A program made the position numbers and the translations under genes. Under the pieces are notes generated by a model, which saw only the letters and a list, made by a program, of their open reading frames with translations, was not told the origin of the DNA and made no database searches. A stretch of DNA of 15,788 nucleotides, taken from TMED161 sp964532515. Its GTDB lineage: Bacteria > Fidelibacterota > Marinisomatia > SCGC-AAA003-L08 > D37C17. The stretch's first letter is position 1, and each line of letters starts with the position of its first letter. This document shows, one piece after another, positions 1 through 7,519 of this stretch. The stretch is taken from positions 1 through 15,788 of the forward strand of contig CAZHKH010000026.1 of the NCBI GenBank assembly GCA_964532515.1. The letters are read 5' to 3'.

Positions 1-108
1 TTACCAGAGGCTGGATTCCATATTATACAGGATTCTGGCCACTCTATGACAGAGGATGGTATTAGAAGTAAATTAATTCAATTAACGGATAAATATTCAG
101 ATGATTAA
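1..108 (+). CDS. Prolyl iminopeptidase-like alpha/beta hydrolase, C-terminal fragment
   Basis: Only the last 35 residues are in the window, in frame 1 up to the TAA at 106-108. They contain DSGHSMTEDGI followed by a short helix ending in LTDKYSD. This is the pattern at the end of S33-family prolyl iminopeptidases, where the His of the GHS triplet completes the Ser-Asp-His triad and the enzyme removes N-terminal proline from peptides in the cytoplasm. The final codons overlap the next start by 8 bases (ATGATTAA), which suggests translational coupling. Another alpha/beta hydrolase of the same fold is possible because the nucleophile region lies outside the window. Confidence 0.6.
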   Translation, partial: LPEAGFHIIQDSGHSMTEDGIRSKLIQLTDKYSDD

Positions 109-334
109 AAAACATTTTTTAAGTATTCTTCGCTGGGGACTGCGACTGCATGGTTCAGCTCATATGATTGAAGTAGTTGCAGCAATTAGCGAGGGAGCAT
201 ACATAACAGCAAGCATTGCATTTATATTTATTACTATTGAGATTCTTGCCAGCTTTTTTATTCCTCATGAGCATGTGCATTTAAAGCCATTTAAATCAGA
301 TATTCATGAAAAATGTGATGATGAAGTCAAATAA
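101..334 (+). CDS. Small membrane protein of unknown function (77 aa)
   Basis: I do not recognise the family. The protein starts with a basic, aromatic stretch (KKHFLSILRWGLRLHG) that could lie along the membrane. This is followed by HMIEVVAAI and one strongly hydrophobic segment at about residues 34-53 (ITASIAFIFITIEILASFF). The tail is soluble and rich in His, Asp and Glu (PHEHVHLKPFKSDIHEK). One transmembrane helix is therefore likely, possibly with an amphipathic helix before it. His residues sit on both sides of the helix (H17, H21, H56, H58, H60), which could bind metal, but that is speculation. It overlaps the upstream hydrolase by 8 bases and precedes the phosphate transporter by 75 bases. 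Reality as a gene is supported by the overlap and the coherent membrane-protein composition. Confidence 0.6.
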   Translation: MIKKHFLSILRWGLRLHGSAHMIEVVAAISEGAYITASIAFIFITIEILASFFIPHEHVHLKPFKSDIHEKCDDEVK

Positions 335-409
335 TTTTTTTAAAAATCTTGCATCATATTACAGTAAATTTTATAAATTACTAACGTGGAAAATTTGTTA
401 AATAAATAA

Positions 410-2107
410 ATGGATTTATCGGTTTTATCTGCCACCCTTAATATCCTAGGCTCTCTAGGTGTTTTTCTATTTGGGATGAAAGTAATGAGTGAAGGTATCC
501 AGAAAGTTGCTGGAAATCGTCTTAGAGCTATTCTGTCCTATATGACTCAAAATAGATTTGCAGGAGTCCTCACTGGATTTATCACAACTTGCCTTGTTCA
601 ATCATCATCAGCAACGACAGTCATGGTTGTTAGTTTTGTTAATGCCGGATTACTTACTTTAGTACAATCTATAGGCGTGGTGATGGGTGCAAATATAGGT
701 ACCACTCTTACAGGTTGGTTAGTTTCAATACTTGGATTTAAATTTAAAATTGCAAACATTGCCTTACCAGCAATAGGTATAGGGCTTCCATTGATTTTCT
801 CAAAATTAACAAAGAGAAAAAATATTGGAGAAATTTTTGTTGGATTTGGACTTTTATTTTTAGGTTTAAAATTTTTAAAAAGCTCTGTACCAGACATTAA
901 AAACAATCCGGAGGTTCTCCAATTTTTATCTAATTATACTGATTTAGGGATTATCTCATTATTTATATTTATTGCTGCAGGGGTTATACTGACGATTGTA
1001 GTCCAATCATCAAGCGCAGCAATGACAATTACAATTACGATGGCATATTCAGGATGGATTGATTTTCCAACAGCTTGCGCACTTGTTCTTGGTGAAAATA
1101 TTGGAACTACAATAACTGCATACTTAGCATCAATTAATGGAAATTATCATGCAAAGCGTGCTGCTAGGGCACATATGATATTTAATGTTATGGGTATTAT
1201 TTGGATGGTAATAGCATTTAGATATTTCATTCAGTTTATTGATTTTCTGGCTCCTAATGCTGTTCCGTATGGAATTGATACATATTCTCACTCCCCAGAG
1301 CTGTTTCAAAATATTCCAATTCATTTATCTCTGTTTCACACACTATTTAATATTATTAATGTTATAATATTAATTTGGTTTGTCCCTCAGATAGCATCAG
1401 TAGTTAAGAGAATGGTTAAGCCTACAGAAGAAGAGACTCAGAAAGAATACAAACTTGAATATTTTTCTACTAGTGTTCAGCCAACTCCTGAAATTTCTCT
1501 TTTAGAGGCAAAAAAAGAAGTAATATATATGTCCACTACCATTAATCAGTTTTTATCAGATGCACTTAATGCTATTCATCATGGACTAAAAGATGGTTCC
1601 ATCGAAAAGGCTAGAGAAACAGAAATTTTGACGGATCAAATGCAGGTTGAAATAACAAACTATCTTTCTGAGTGTTCAAAGCATGAGCTTAGTGTCCAAA
1701 GTTCTAAGGATGCTTCAGATATGATTAGAATAGTGAATGAGCTTGAGAGTATAGCCGACAGCACGTTCAATTTATTTTTGATTACTGAAAAAATTAATAA
1801 AAACAATTTATCTACAGACATGAAGGATCAAATTTCAAAGCTTTATAGCAAGGTTCAAGCATTCCTTGATTGGAATCATGATTTTATTGCCAAAGATATA
1901 AAGCAGATGAGTAAAAATGATTTACAGAAATCAATTGACTATGAAAATGAAATTGATGATATGCGTAATGAATTTATCGGACTATCTGGAGATAGGCTTT
2001 CACAAGACTCTAATTCTAAATCTGAATTATTATTCATAGATATCATTAAGCACCTTGAGCATGTCGGTGATTTCTCATTAAATATTTCTCAGGCTCTTGA
2101 AGATTAG
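410..2107 (+). CDS. Na+/phosphate cotransporter (PNaS/NptA-type) with PhoU-like C-terminal domain
   Basis: This inner-membrane symporter imports inorganic phosphate with sodium. The 565-residue protein has the inverted two-repeat core of the family: QSSSATT at residue 64 and GANIGTT at residue 93 in the first repeat, matched by QSSSAAM at residue 199 and GENIGTT at residue 228 in the second. These QSSS motifs form the substrate and sodium site in the SLC34/NptA family. Hydrophobic segments end near residue 345. Residues of about 360-560 are soluble and helical with two PhoU-like halves, as in many bacterial family members. No clear Shine-Dalgarno precedes the ATG. The arsenate reductase starts 5 bases after its stop. 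Arsenate resembles phosphate and can enter by such carriers, so the grouping makes sense. The PhoU-like tail may regulate transport, which is inferred only. Confidence 0.9.
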   Translation: MDLSVLSATLNILGSLGVFLFGMKVMSEGIQKVAGNRLRAILSYMTQNRFAGVLTGFITTCLVQSSSATTVMVVSFVNAGLLTLVQSIGVVMGANIGTTLTGWLVSILGFKFKIANIALPAIGIGLPLIFSKLTKRKNIGEIFVGFGLLFLGLKFLKSSVPDIKNNPEVLQFLSNYTDLGIISLFIFIAAGVILTIVVQSSSAAMTITITMAYSGWIDFPTACALVLGENIGTTITAYLASINGNYHAKRAARAHMIFNVMGIIWMVIAFRYFIQFIDFLAPNAVPYGIDTYSHSPELFQNIPIHLSLFHTLFNIINVIILIWFVPQIASVVKRMVKPTEEETQKEYKLEYFSTSVQPTPEISLLEAKKEVIYMSTTINQFLSDALNAIHHGLKDGSIEKARETEILTDQMQVEITNYLSECSKHELSVQSSKDASDMIRIVNELESIADSTFNLFLITEKINKNNLSTDMKDQISKLYSKVQAFLDWNHDFIAKDIKQMSKNDLQKSIDYENEIDDMRNEFIGLSGDRLSQDSNSKSELLFIDIIKHLEHVGDFSLNISQALED

Positions 2108-2112
2108 GATTT

Positions 2113-2517
2113 ATGTATAAAAAACTTCTTTTCCTTTGCACGGGAAACTCTTGCAGATCTCAGATGGCTGAAGGATTTGCCCACATAAAATTAAATAAAA
2201 AATTTAAAATTTATAGCGCAGGAGTAGAGGCCCATGGGCTTAACCTCAATGCTGTATCAGTCATGAAAGAGGTGGGTGTTGATATTTCTAATCAAAAATC
2301 AAAAAGTATTTCTGAAGATGAGCTATCAAATTACAATCTTATTATTACTTTGTGTGGAGATGCGCGGGACAGATGTCCAGTTTTAATAGGGGACCAGCGT
2401 AATATTCATTGGGGGCTAGAGGACCCAGCCAATGCCACTGGAACTGAAAAAGAGATTATGGATGTGTATAGGAAGGTTAGAGATCAGATATCTATCAATA
2501 TTGATTCATTATTATGA
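2113..2517 (+). CDS. arsC: Arsenate reductase, thioredoxin-coupled (low-molecular-weight phosphatase fold)
   Basis: This cytoplasmic enzyme reduces arsenate to arsenite. The 134-residue sequence begins with the P-loop CTGNSCR (C9 to R15, the CX5R phosphatase loop) in the context FLCTGNSCRSQMAEGFA. It also keeps the two further cysteines of the Staphylococcus pI258 type: C81 (ITLCGDA) and C88 (DRCPV). The three-cysteine relay C9-C81-C88 distinguishes thioredoxin-dependent arsenate reductases from plain tyrosine phosphatases, which lack the latter pair. The DPA motif (LEDPANATG) supplies the general-acid Asp near residue 99-100. It starts 5 bases after the phosphate transporter and overlaps the MIP channel by 4 bases (ATGA), so the three are almost certainly one transcript. 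The only ribosome binding signal is a short AGGA across the preceding stop codon. Confidence 0.92.
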   Translation: MYKKLLFLCTGNSCRSQMAEGFAHIKLNKKFKIYSAGVEAHGLNLNAVSVMKEVGVDISNQKSKSISEDELSNYNLIITLCGDARDRCPVLIGDQRNIHWGLEDPANATGTEKEIMDVYRKVRDQISINIDSLL

Positions 2518-3170
2518 AAAATAATTTAATTCAAAAGTGCACAGTGGAGTTTTTAGGGACTTTTGCCCTTGTTTTTTTTGGCTGTGGTTCAATGATACTA
2601 TATGAAATAAGTCCTGGTGCAATATCAGTAGATTCAATTCCTATTATCTTTGGCTTGGTTGTGGCTGTGATGATATATGCGTTTGGCAATATATCAGGAG
2701 CTCACTTTAATCCAGCTGTTTCAATTGCTTTTTATAGCAATAAAACTATCAATCTAAAAGAGCTTTGTTATTATATCCCATCGCAAATAATAGGAGCCAC
2801 AACTGCTTCTTTTTCACATAAATTCTTTTTTGGAAATGGACATAGTTTTGGAATGACTATCAACAAGCTAACCACTTATCAGGGATTTATCCTTGAAGTG
2901 TTAATCACTATGTTTTTAATGTTAACAATAATAACCGTTGCGACTAATGAAAAAATATCAAAATTAATAATCGGACTATCAGTTGGTGGAATCATTGCTG
3001 TTTGTTCATTTGTTGCGGGGCCATTCACAGGGGCATCAATGAATCCAGCCAGATCCATTGGCCCAGCTGTGCTAGCCAATAAATTTGATAGTATAACTAT
3101 ATACATCATAGCTCCAATAATTGGGGCAGTCTTAGGAGTTTTTATTTATAATTACATAAAGGAGAAGTAA
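2514..3170 (+). CDS. MIP-family channel (aquaglyceroporin-like), probable arsenite exit channel
   Basis: The 218-residue membrane protein has six transmembrane segments and both half-helix signatures: GAHFNPAVS (N66-P67-A68) and GASMNPARS (N177-P178-A179, with the filter Arg at 180). By spacing from the NPA boxes, the selectivity filter should be F46, S165, A174 and R180. The usual water-channel His is thus absent, and the stretch before the second NPA (AGPFTGASMNPARS) resembles NIP-type and AqpS-type channels that pass small uncharged solutes. In Sinorhizobium meliloti an aquaglyceroporin (AqpS) sits beside arsC and releases arsenite down its gradient, replacing an ArsB pump. The 4-base overlap with arsC here points to the same role. 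Glycerol, water or other metalloid acids remain possible substrates. Confidence 0.88.
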   Translation: MKNNLIQKCTVEFLGTFALVFFGCGSMILYEISPGAISVDSIPIIFGLVVAVMIYAFGNISGAHFNPAVSIAFYSNKTINLKELCYYIPSQIIGATTASFSHKFFFGNGHSFGMTINKLTTYQGFILEVLITMFLMLTIITVATNEKISKLIIGLSVGGIIAVCSFVAGPFTGASMNPARSIGPAVLANKFDSITIYIIAPIIGAVLGVFIYNYIKEK

Positions 3171-4156
3171 TGAAAAACATTATAATTATTCTTACTATAA
3201 TTTCAGGAGTATTTGCAGAAGGCATAAGCGGTGTAAGTTATTTTAGATTTGCACCAATAGGAACCACCGCAGATGGTGAAGATCATGGATTTTATATGGA
3301 CAGAGTTTATTTAACATATAAAAAAAATGTAGCAGAAGGGGTCTCCTTCAAGTTCCAAAGTGACATCCAAAATAAGAACGATGAAGCACTTTACATGTAT
3401 ATTAAGAACGCAAAAATGGATTATAACCTTACAGATAATACTAAATTCACTGTGGGCCTTCAAGGTATGAATATGTTTAATACACAAGAGAAAACATGGG
3501 GCAACAGATTCATATCTAAGAGTGCTATGGATAGAAATAAATGGTCTGCATCAGCTGACTTGGGTCTTGGAATCAGTCAAGGCTTAGGGCCAATTGCTTT
3601 AAGTGTACTATATACCAACGGAGAGGGTTATAAAAAAAATGCAGCTGATGATAATGAAAAATTATCGGTACAGGCTCTTTATGGTGAGAAAAGACTTGAT
3701 AAGAATGATGGCTTTAATGTGGGTGGTGTTTTTTCTACATTGACATACACATTGGATGGAGAAGAGATGGAAGGTGAAGAGGCCACTGCAACCGTAATGG
3801 GAGTGTTTGCTGGATTCTCCGGCTCTGGTGCTCGAGTTGGTGTTGAATATAACATGGGAACAGACCTTGATTTAAGCGGATACGGTGAGTCTTCTTCACT
3901 GATGTCTGCATATGCAAATTACAGTATCCCATTTGAGTTGCCATTCAGCAAAGACCTCTCTGTTTTTGTTAGGTATGATATGTTAGAAGGAGAATATGAA
4001 GATTTAGATTTAGTAGATGATGAAACTACTGTCTTGGCTGGACTAATATTCAAGTGCGAAGGCGGGATGACAGTCTCTCCCAATATCACAATGACCACAA
4101 TGGGTGACAATGATGCTGAAACGGAGTTTAATTTAACTTTTCAAATGAAGTTTTAA
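3170..4156 (+). CDS. Outer-membrane porin-like beta-barrel
   Basis: A signal peptide (K2, hydrophobic residues 4-14, likely cleavage after VFA at residue 16) is followed by about 310 residues of alternating polar/hydrophobic strands with acidic loops. The chain ends in FQMKF, with the terminal Phe typical of BamA-assembled barrels. The block YMDRVYLTYKK, then KFTVGLQGMNMF, TQEKTWGNRF and SADLGLG resembles barrels related to phosphate-selective OprO/OprP porins, recalled from memory rather than aligned. A strong AAGGAG lies 5 bases before the ATG, which overlaps the channel gene stop by one base (TAATG). A phosphate or arsenical role is suggested by the operon but not shown by any residue. The strand-rich loops contain many Asp and Glu, which is unusual for an anion-selective pore. 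Confidence 0.78.
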   Translation: MKNIIIILTIISGVFAEGISGVSYFRFAPIGTTADGEDHGFYMDRVYLTYKKNVAEGVSFKFQSDIQNKNDEALYMYIKNAKMDYNLTDNTKFTVGLQGMNMFNTQEKTWGNRFISKSAMDRNKWSASADLGLGISQGLGPIALSVLYTNGEGYKKNAADDNEKLSVQALYGEKRLDKNDGFNVGGVFSTLTYTLDGEEMEGEEATATVMGVFAGFSGSGARVGVEYNMGTDLDLSGYGESSSLMSAYANYSIPFELPFSKDLSVFVRYDMLEGEYEDLDLVDDETTVLAGLIFKCEGGMTVSPNITMTTMGDNDAETEFNLTFQMKF

Positions 4157-4174
4157 TTTATATCGAAATTATTA

Positions 4175-4939
4175 TTGATTAATATCGAATCTATCATACT
4201 TATTGGTGCAGCATTTTTAACATCATCTATCTCTGCTGTATTGGGGATGGGTGGAGGCATCATTCTGCTGGGTATAATGGCGATTATTATTCCTGAGGGG
4301 TTCATGGTGATTGCGTTACACGGAATCATACAGCTTGTAAGCAACACAACGCGGACCTATGTTTTTAGAAATCATTTAAAGTGGGATCTTATCAAAAGAT
4401 TTTTATTTGGAGCGACATTGGGGTTGGGCCTGTCAGCATTATTAATTTATAGTATCATATACACGCTTGATCTAGAATCCGGTAATAAATTAAAAGTTGA
4501 TTTTTTAAAGCCCCTTATCGGCATTTTTATTTTGTGGTACCTATTTTTAAAAGGGCCCAAAAAGGAAAAAACATTATCTTTTTTTTGGGTTGGGGGGATA
4601 AGCGGCATCAGCTCTGTTTTTATAGGTGCAACCGGCCCACTAATTGCCCCATTTTTTTTAAGTTACAATCTAACCAAGGAAAATATTATTGCGAATAAAG
4701 CTGCATGCCAGGTGATTAGTCACATCGGAAAAATTCCTATATTTATTATTTTATTTAATGTTAACTATATTGCAGAGCTCAATGTTTTATTCCCACTGAT
4801 ATTGGCAGTTTTTATAGGTACCAATGTTGGGAAAAGATTACTTAGCTTTATCCCTGAGAATACATTTAGAATATTATTTAAATCAGCTTTATTCCTAATT
4901 GCTATAAAATTAATTTTCTTTGAACTACTTATGACTTGA
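4175..4939 (+). CDS. TauE/SafE-family membrane permease
   Basis: This polytopic inner-membrane protein has about eight hydrophobic segments in 254 residues, in two repeats. The first repeat carries SAVLGMGGGIILLG (residues 20-33) and the second GGISGISSVFIGATGP near residues 135-150. These glycine-rich loops define the TauE/SafE family, whose members export or import sulfite, sulfoacetate and other small organic or sulfur anions. The actual substrate cannot be read from the sequence. The reading frame is open back to the porin stop at 4154-4156, and there is no in-frame ATG before 4250, inside the first Gly-rich loop. A TTG at 4175 is therefore the most likely start, giving an 18-base gap after the porin, without a visible Shine-Dalgarno. 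Membership of the upstream operon is likely. Confidence 0.8.
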   Translation: MINIESIILIGAAFLTSSISAVLGMGGGIILLGIMAIIIPEGFMVIALHGIIQLVSNTTRTYVFRNHLKWDLIKRFLFGATLGLGLSALLIYSIIYTLDLESGNKLKVDFLKPLIGIFILWYLFLKGPKKEKTLSFFWVGGISGISSVFIGATGPLIAPFFLSYNLTKENIIANKAACQVISHIGKIPIFIILFNVNYIAELNVLFPLILAVFIGTNVGKRLLSFIPENTFRILFKSALFLIAIKLIFFELLMT

Positions 4940-5057
4940 GCTGTTAATTTGAGGCTATTTTAATCATCATAAATCGATGGTTTAAATCTATATAATAATG
5001 TATATTTTAAGACCAATGACAAAGACTGCCACAAACAATCTAATATTTAATTTAACC

Positions 5058-5064
5058 AAAGGAG
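5058..5064 (+). promoter_or_regulatory. Ribosome binding site that fixes the start of the 5070 gene
   Basis: AAAGGAG lies 5 bases before the ATG at 5070. Choosing this start places a clean signal peptide at the N-terminus. The longer reading from 4998 would add 24 residues in front of the signal peptide and has no ribosome binding site. Confidence 0.8.
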
Positions 5065-5069
5065 AAATA

Positions 5070-6212
5070 ATGATGAAATCGTTACTAAAGATAAGTACTA
5101 TGCTTTTAATTTCAGGATTCATTTTTGCTGATGGAGCATACGACTCATATGATATCCCTTCATTTGAGTATAAAACATTACAGATTAATGGAAATGATTT
5201 ACTCGACTTTCACTCTCAGGGTGATGTCACATCAATGAGTGTTGACGTTGGAGCTGCATACAACTTCATGTCTCAAAGTGCAGGAGCAAACTGTTCATAC
5301 GGCGGCTCATTTGATTTTGACATGGATGACACTGGCGTTGAAGGAGAGGACGCAACAAGTAACTTTGATATAGGCCTCAATGGCTCAATGGAGAAGTATC
5401 TTGTTGGTGGGAACAAAGGTCTTTTTGCTTATGGTGATGCCGATTTTTCTATGATGGGCGGAACTCAGGCGGAGGATGTTGATGATACTATGGATCTATG
5501 GCTTGATATCGGCGCTGGATATGGCCGAGTTGTCAATGCAAGACCTGTAGCTCAAGCGTATGCGATAGCAGATGCTCTTGGAGATACATCTGATGAAACT
5601 GTTATGGCGATCGCCGCTGTTATAGGTGCCGCAGGATCATACAGCAGTATCCACAAAGATGATGCGATGGAGGCATACTACAATGACATCGCTGCAGCCG
5701 CTGGGGACCCAACAGCTGCGATGAAAGTTATGAAAATAATGACTAGCCCAGCATACAACATTACAGATAGAGCGACTGGATACAGCGTAAGTGCTGGTCT
5801 TGTTAATAATTATATGCAGTGTGAAGATTGCGAAGATTCTGGTGACCTTAATATAGGCGCAGAATATGCAATGCCTATTGGTATGGATATGCAGCTAATG
5901 ACTTCTTTTGATTATGGCATGGGCATGAATGAGTTTGATACTGCAACTATGGAGCTTGCAGCAGGTTTTTCTATGGCCCATTCATACAACTGGGCAACCA
6001 CAGCAAGCTTTACCTATGCTAACTCAACTACCACGGGAGATGGTATTGATGATGTAACTACTAGTGGTGTGGTTTTAGGTGTAAGCTCAACAAAAGCAAT
6101 ATTAAATACATGCTCAGTAACTGGCGGATTTGGATATGTAATGGATCTAGAGGATGATGGAGCTGATCCTATTATGGATTTAGATGTAACCTTTACATAT
6201 TGGGTGTTTTAG
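5070..6212 (+). CDS. Secreted outer-membrane beta-barrel-like protein of unknown function
   Basis: The 380-residue product begins with a signal peptide (K3, K7, hydrophobic 8-19, likely cleavage after A20 in IFADG). It ends in LDVTFTYWVF, a beta strand with terminal Phe, as expected for an outer-membrane barrel. Glycine- and aromatic-rich strands fill residues of about 50-150 and 230-380. Between them, residues of about 160-228 form an Ala/Met-rich, helix-like insert (AIADALGDTSDETVMAIAAV and onward) that does not look like barrel strands. There are four cysteines: C75, a CEDC pair at 251/254, and C348. The protein is very acidic. I do not recognise a family. The gene stands alone between a 130-base gap and a strong terminator, so it is probably monocistronic. 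ATG at 5073 is an equally usable start. Confidence 0.72.
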   Translation: MMKSLLKISTMLLISGFIFADGAYDSYDIPSFEYKTLQINGNDLLDFHSQGDVTSMSVDVGAAYNFMSQSAGANCSYGGSFDFDMDDTGVEGEDATSNFDIGLNGSMEKYLVGGNKGLFAYGDADFSMMGGTQAEDVDDTMDLWLDIGAGYGRVVNARPVAQAYAIADALGDTSDETVMAIAAVIGAAGSYSSIHKDDAMEAYYNDIAAAAGDPTAAMKVMKIMTSPAYNITDRATGYSVSAGLVNNYMQCEDCEDSGDLNIGAEYAMPIGMDMQLMTSFDYGMGMNEFDTATMELAAGFSMAHSYNWATTASFTYANSTTTGDGIDDVTTSGVVLGVSSTKAILNTCSVTGGFGYVMDLEDDGADPIMDLDVTFTYWVF

Positions 6213-6234
6213 ATAAAATAATACTATCTATTAG

Positions 6235-6275
6235 AAGAGGGGTCTTTTTAAATATATTGACCCCTCTTTTATTTA
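6235..6275 (+). terminator. Rho-independent terminator after the 5070 gene
   Basis: AAGAGGGGTC (6235-6244) pairs perfectly with GACCCCTCTT (6259-6268) around a 14-base AT-only loop, and a T-rich tract follows. It lies 22 bases after the stop codon at 6212 and isolates the glyoxylate genes from the upstream block. Confidence 0.88.
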
Positions 6276-6287
6276 TAACTATAAAAT

Positions 6288-7394
6288 ATGAATAATAAGC
6301 TAAATAAAATTAATCAAACTCTCCTTATGGGCCCTGGCCCATCCTCAGTATCTCCAAATGTTTATAAGGCGCTTAGCACATATACCGTTGGCCATTTGGA
6401 CAAACGATTTTTAGATATGATGGATGAGACAAAGGAGATGCTCAGGGAAATGCTTAAAACCAAAAACAATTTAACCCTTCCAGTATCTGGAACAGGCACA
6501 GCTGCGATGGAATCTTGCTTTGTCAATCTGATTGAAGAGGGAGATAAAATTCTTGTTATTGAAAATGGATACTTTGGATCACGAATGGTCAATATATGCG
6601 AGCGGTTAAATGCCGATATGGATGTTTTAAATTTCAATTGGGGTGAACCGTTAATTATTGATGATCTTAAAGAACAATTATCTAAAAATAAATATACAAT
6701 AGTTGCCGTTGTTCACGCAGAAACATCTACTGGTGTAAGAAACCCAGTAGAAGAAATTAGACAGTATTTGAATGAGGATACCATTTTAATTGTTGATGCA
6801 GTCACGAGCTTTGGGACAATAGATTTAGAGGTTGACGCATGGGGTATTGACGCCGTATATAGTTGCTCACAAAAGGGACTTTCATGCCCACCCGGAGCAT
6901 CTCCAGTTTCATTCTCTGCTAAATCTGAAGATAAAATATTAAATCGTAAAACACTCGTACCCAATTTTTATTTAGACATGAAGCAAATAATTCAATATTT
7001 AGGGGGAAGTAATCGCGTATATCACCATACGGCTCCAATTAATTCTATGTATGCAATTTACCAGGGGTTATATGATTTAAAATCTGAAGGGCTCCAAAAA
7101 GTAATTGATCGACATCTTAGAGTACATAGCCTATTAGTCAAGGGATTAGAAAAACTTGGCATTAAGATGCTTGTTGATGAACAATATAGGCTCCCATCAT
7201 TAAATGCAATCCTCATTCCAGCTGGAGTAGATGATTTACATATAAGACAGCAATTATTATCAGAATATCAGATTGAAATAGGTGCAGGCCTAGGTCCATT
7301 TGCGGGGAAAATTTGGAGAATTGGACTAATGGGATATTCAGCAAAATCATCAAACGTTCAAAAATTGCTAGATGCTTTAGATGAGCTAATATAA
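6288..7394 (+). CDS. Alanine/serine-glyoxylate aminotransferase family (class V, PLP)
   Basis: This cytoplasmic, pyridoxal-phosphate enzyme transfers an amino group from alanine or serine to glyoxylate, giving glycine. The 368-residue length is usual for the family. Signatures seen: MGPGPSSVSPNVYKAL at residues 14-29, SGTGTAAMES at 67-76 (cofactor phosphate loop), HAETSTGV at 143-150, DAVTSFG at 170-176 (Asp170 contacts the PLP nitrogen), and SCSQKGLSCPPG with K196 as the Schiff-base lysine. The C-terminal RIGLMGYSAKSSNV is also family-typical. No clear ribosome binding site precedes the ATG at 6288. The gene follows a terminator and precedes aceB by 122 bases, so it probably has its own promoter but works on the same metabolite, glyoxylate. 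Related purine-catabolism or phosphonate aminotransferases cannot be excluded from sequence alone. Confidence 0.85.
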   Translation: MNNKLNKINQTLLMGPGPSSVSPNVYKALSTYTVGHLDKRFLDMMDETKEMLREMLKTKNNLTLPVSGTGTAAMESCFVNLIEEGDKILVIENGYFGSRMVNICERLNADMDVLNFNWGEPLIIDDLKEQLSKNKYTIVAVVHAETSTGVRNPVEEIRQYLNEDTILIVDAVTSFGTIDLEVDAWGIDAVYSCSQKGLSCPPGASPVSFSAKSEDKILNRKTLVPNFYLDMKQIIQYLGGSNRVYHHTAPINSMYAIYQGLYDLKSEGLQKVIDRHLRVHSLLVKGLEKLGIKMLVDEQYRLPSLNAILIPAGVDDLHIRQQLLSEYQIEIGAGLGPFAGKIWRIGLMGYSAKSSNVQKLLDALDELI

Positions 7395-7401
7395 ATTAGT
7401 T

Positions 7402-7430
7402 TTTTGTAAATTTTACAAAGTAAATTTTTG
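7402..7430 (+). promoter_or_regulatory. Candidate operator, copy 1 of a repeated palindrome (upstream of aceB)
   Basis: The 17-base odd palindrome TTTGTAAATTTTACAAA occupies 7403-7419 and is followed by GTAAA, giving three alternating half-sites GTAAA, TTTAC, GTAAA. The 23 bases 7402-7424 recur exactly, on the other strand, at 11581-11603. The site is 8 bases after the aminotransferase stop and about 92 bases before the aceB start. A very AT-rich RNA hairpin is a weaker alternative because the arms would leave almost no loop. Confidence 0.5.
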
Positions 7431-7503
7431 GATATTTTTTTTAATTAAATAATTATTTTTTACGTTTTAAAATATGATTCCTCTTACAAAATAAATCTAA
7501 CAG

Positions 7504-7519
7504 AAAAGGATGATCTGTG
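7504..7519 (+). promoter_or_regulatory. Ribosome binding site and GTG start of aceB
   Basis: AAAAGGA at 7504-7510 sits 6 bases before GTG at 7517. The only nearby ATG (7510) is out of frame, so GTG initiation is the best reading. Confidence 0.7.

Noticed and set aside
598..906. Minus-strand open frame of 102 residues inside the phosphate transporter
   Set aside because: It is antisense to the conserved QSSS and GANIGTT region, with low-complexity Pro/Asn-rich composition and no ribosome binding site. The other antisense frames within arsenic, glyoxylate and nrdJa genes were dropped for the same reason.
3735..3944. Minus-strand open frames inside the porin gene (69 and 63 residues)
   Set aside because: They are mirror readings of the acidic beta-strand repeats and have no start context or recognisable product.
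4962..4982. AATCATC/GATGGTT hairpin after the TauE-like gene
   Set aside because: The stem needs a G-T pair and is AT-rich with no T-tract after it; too weak to call a terminator.
4998..5069. N-terminal extension of the 5070 protein from ATG 4998
   Set aside because: The extension lacks a ribosome binding site and would bury the signal peptide. The AAAGGAG at 5058-5064 clearly serves the ATG at 5070.
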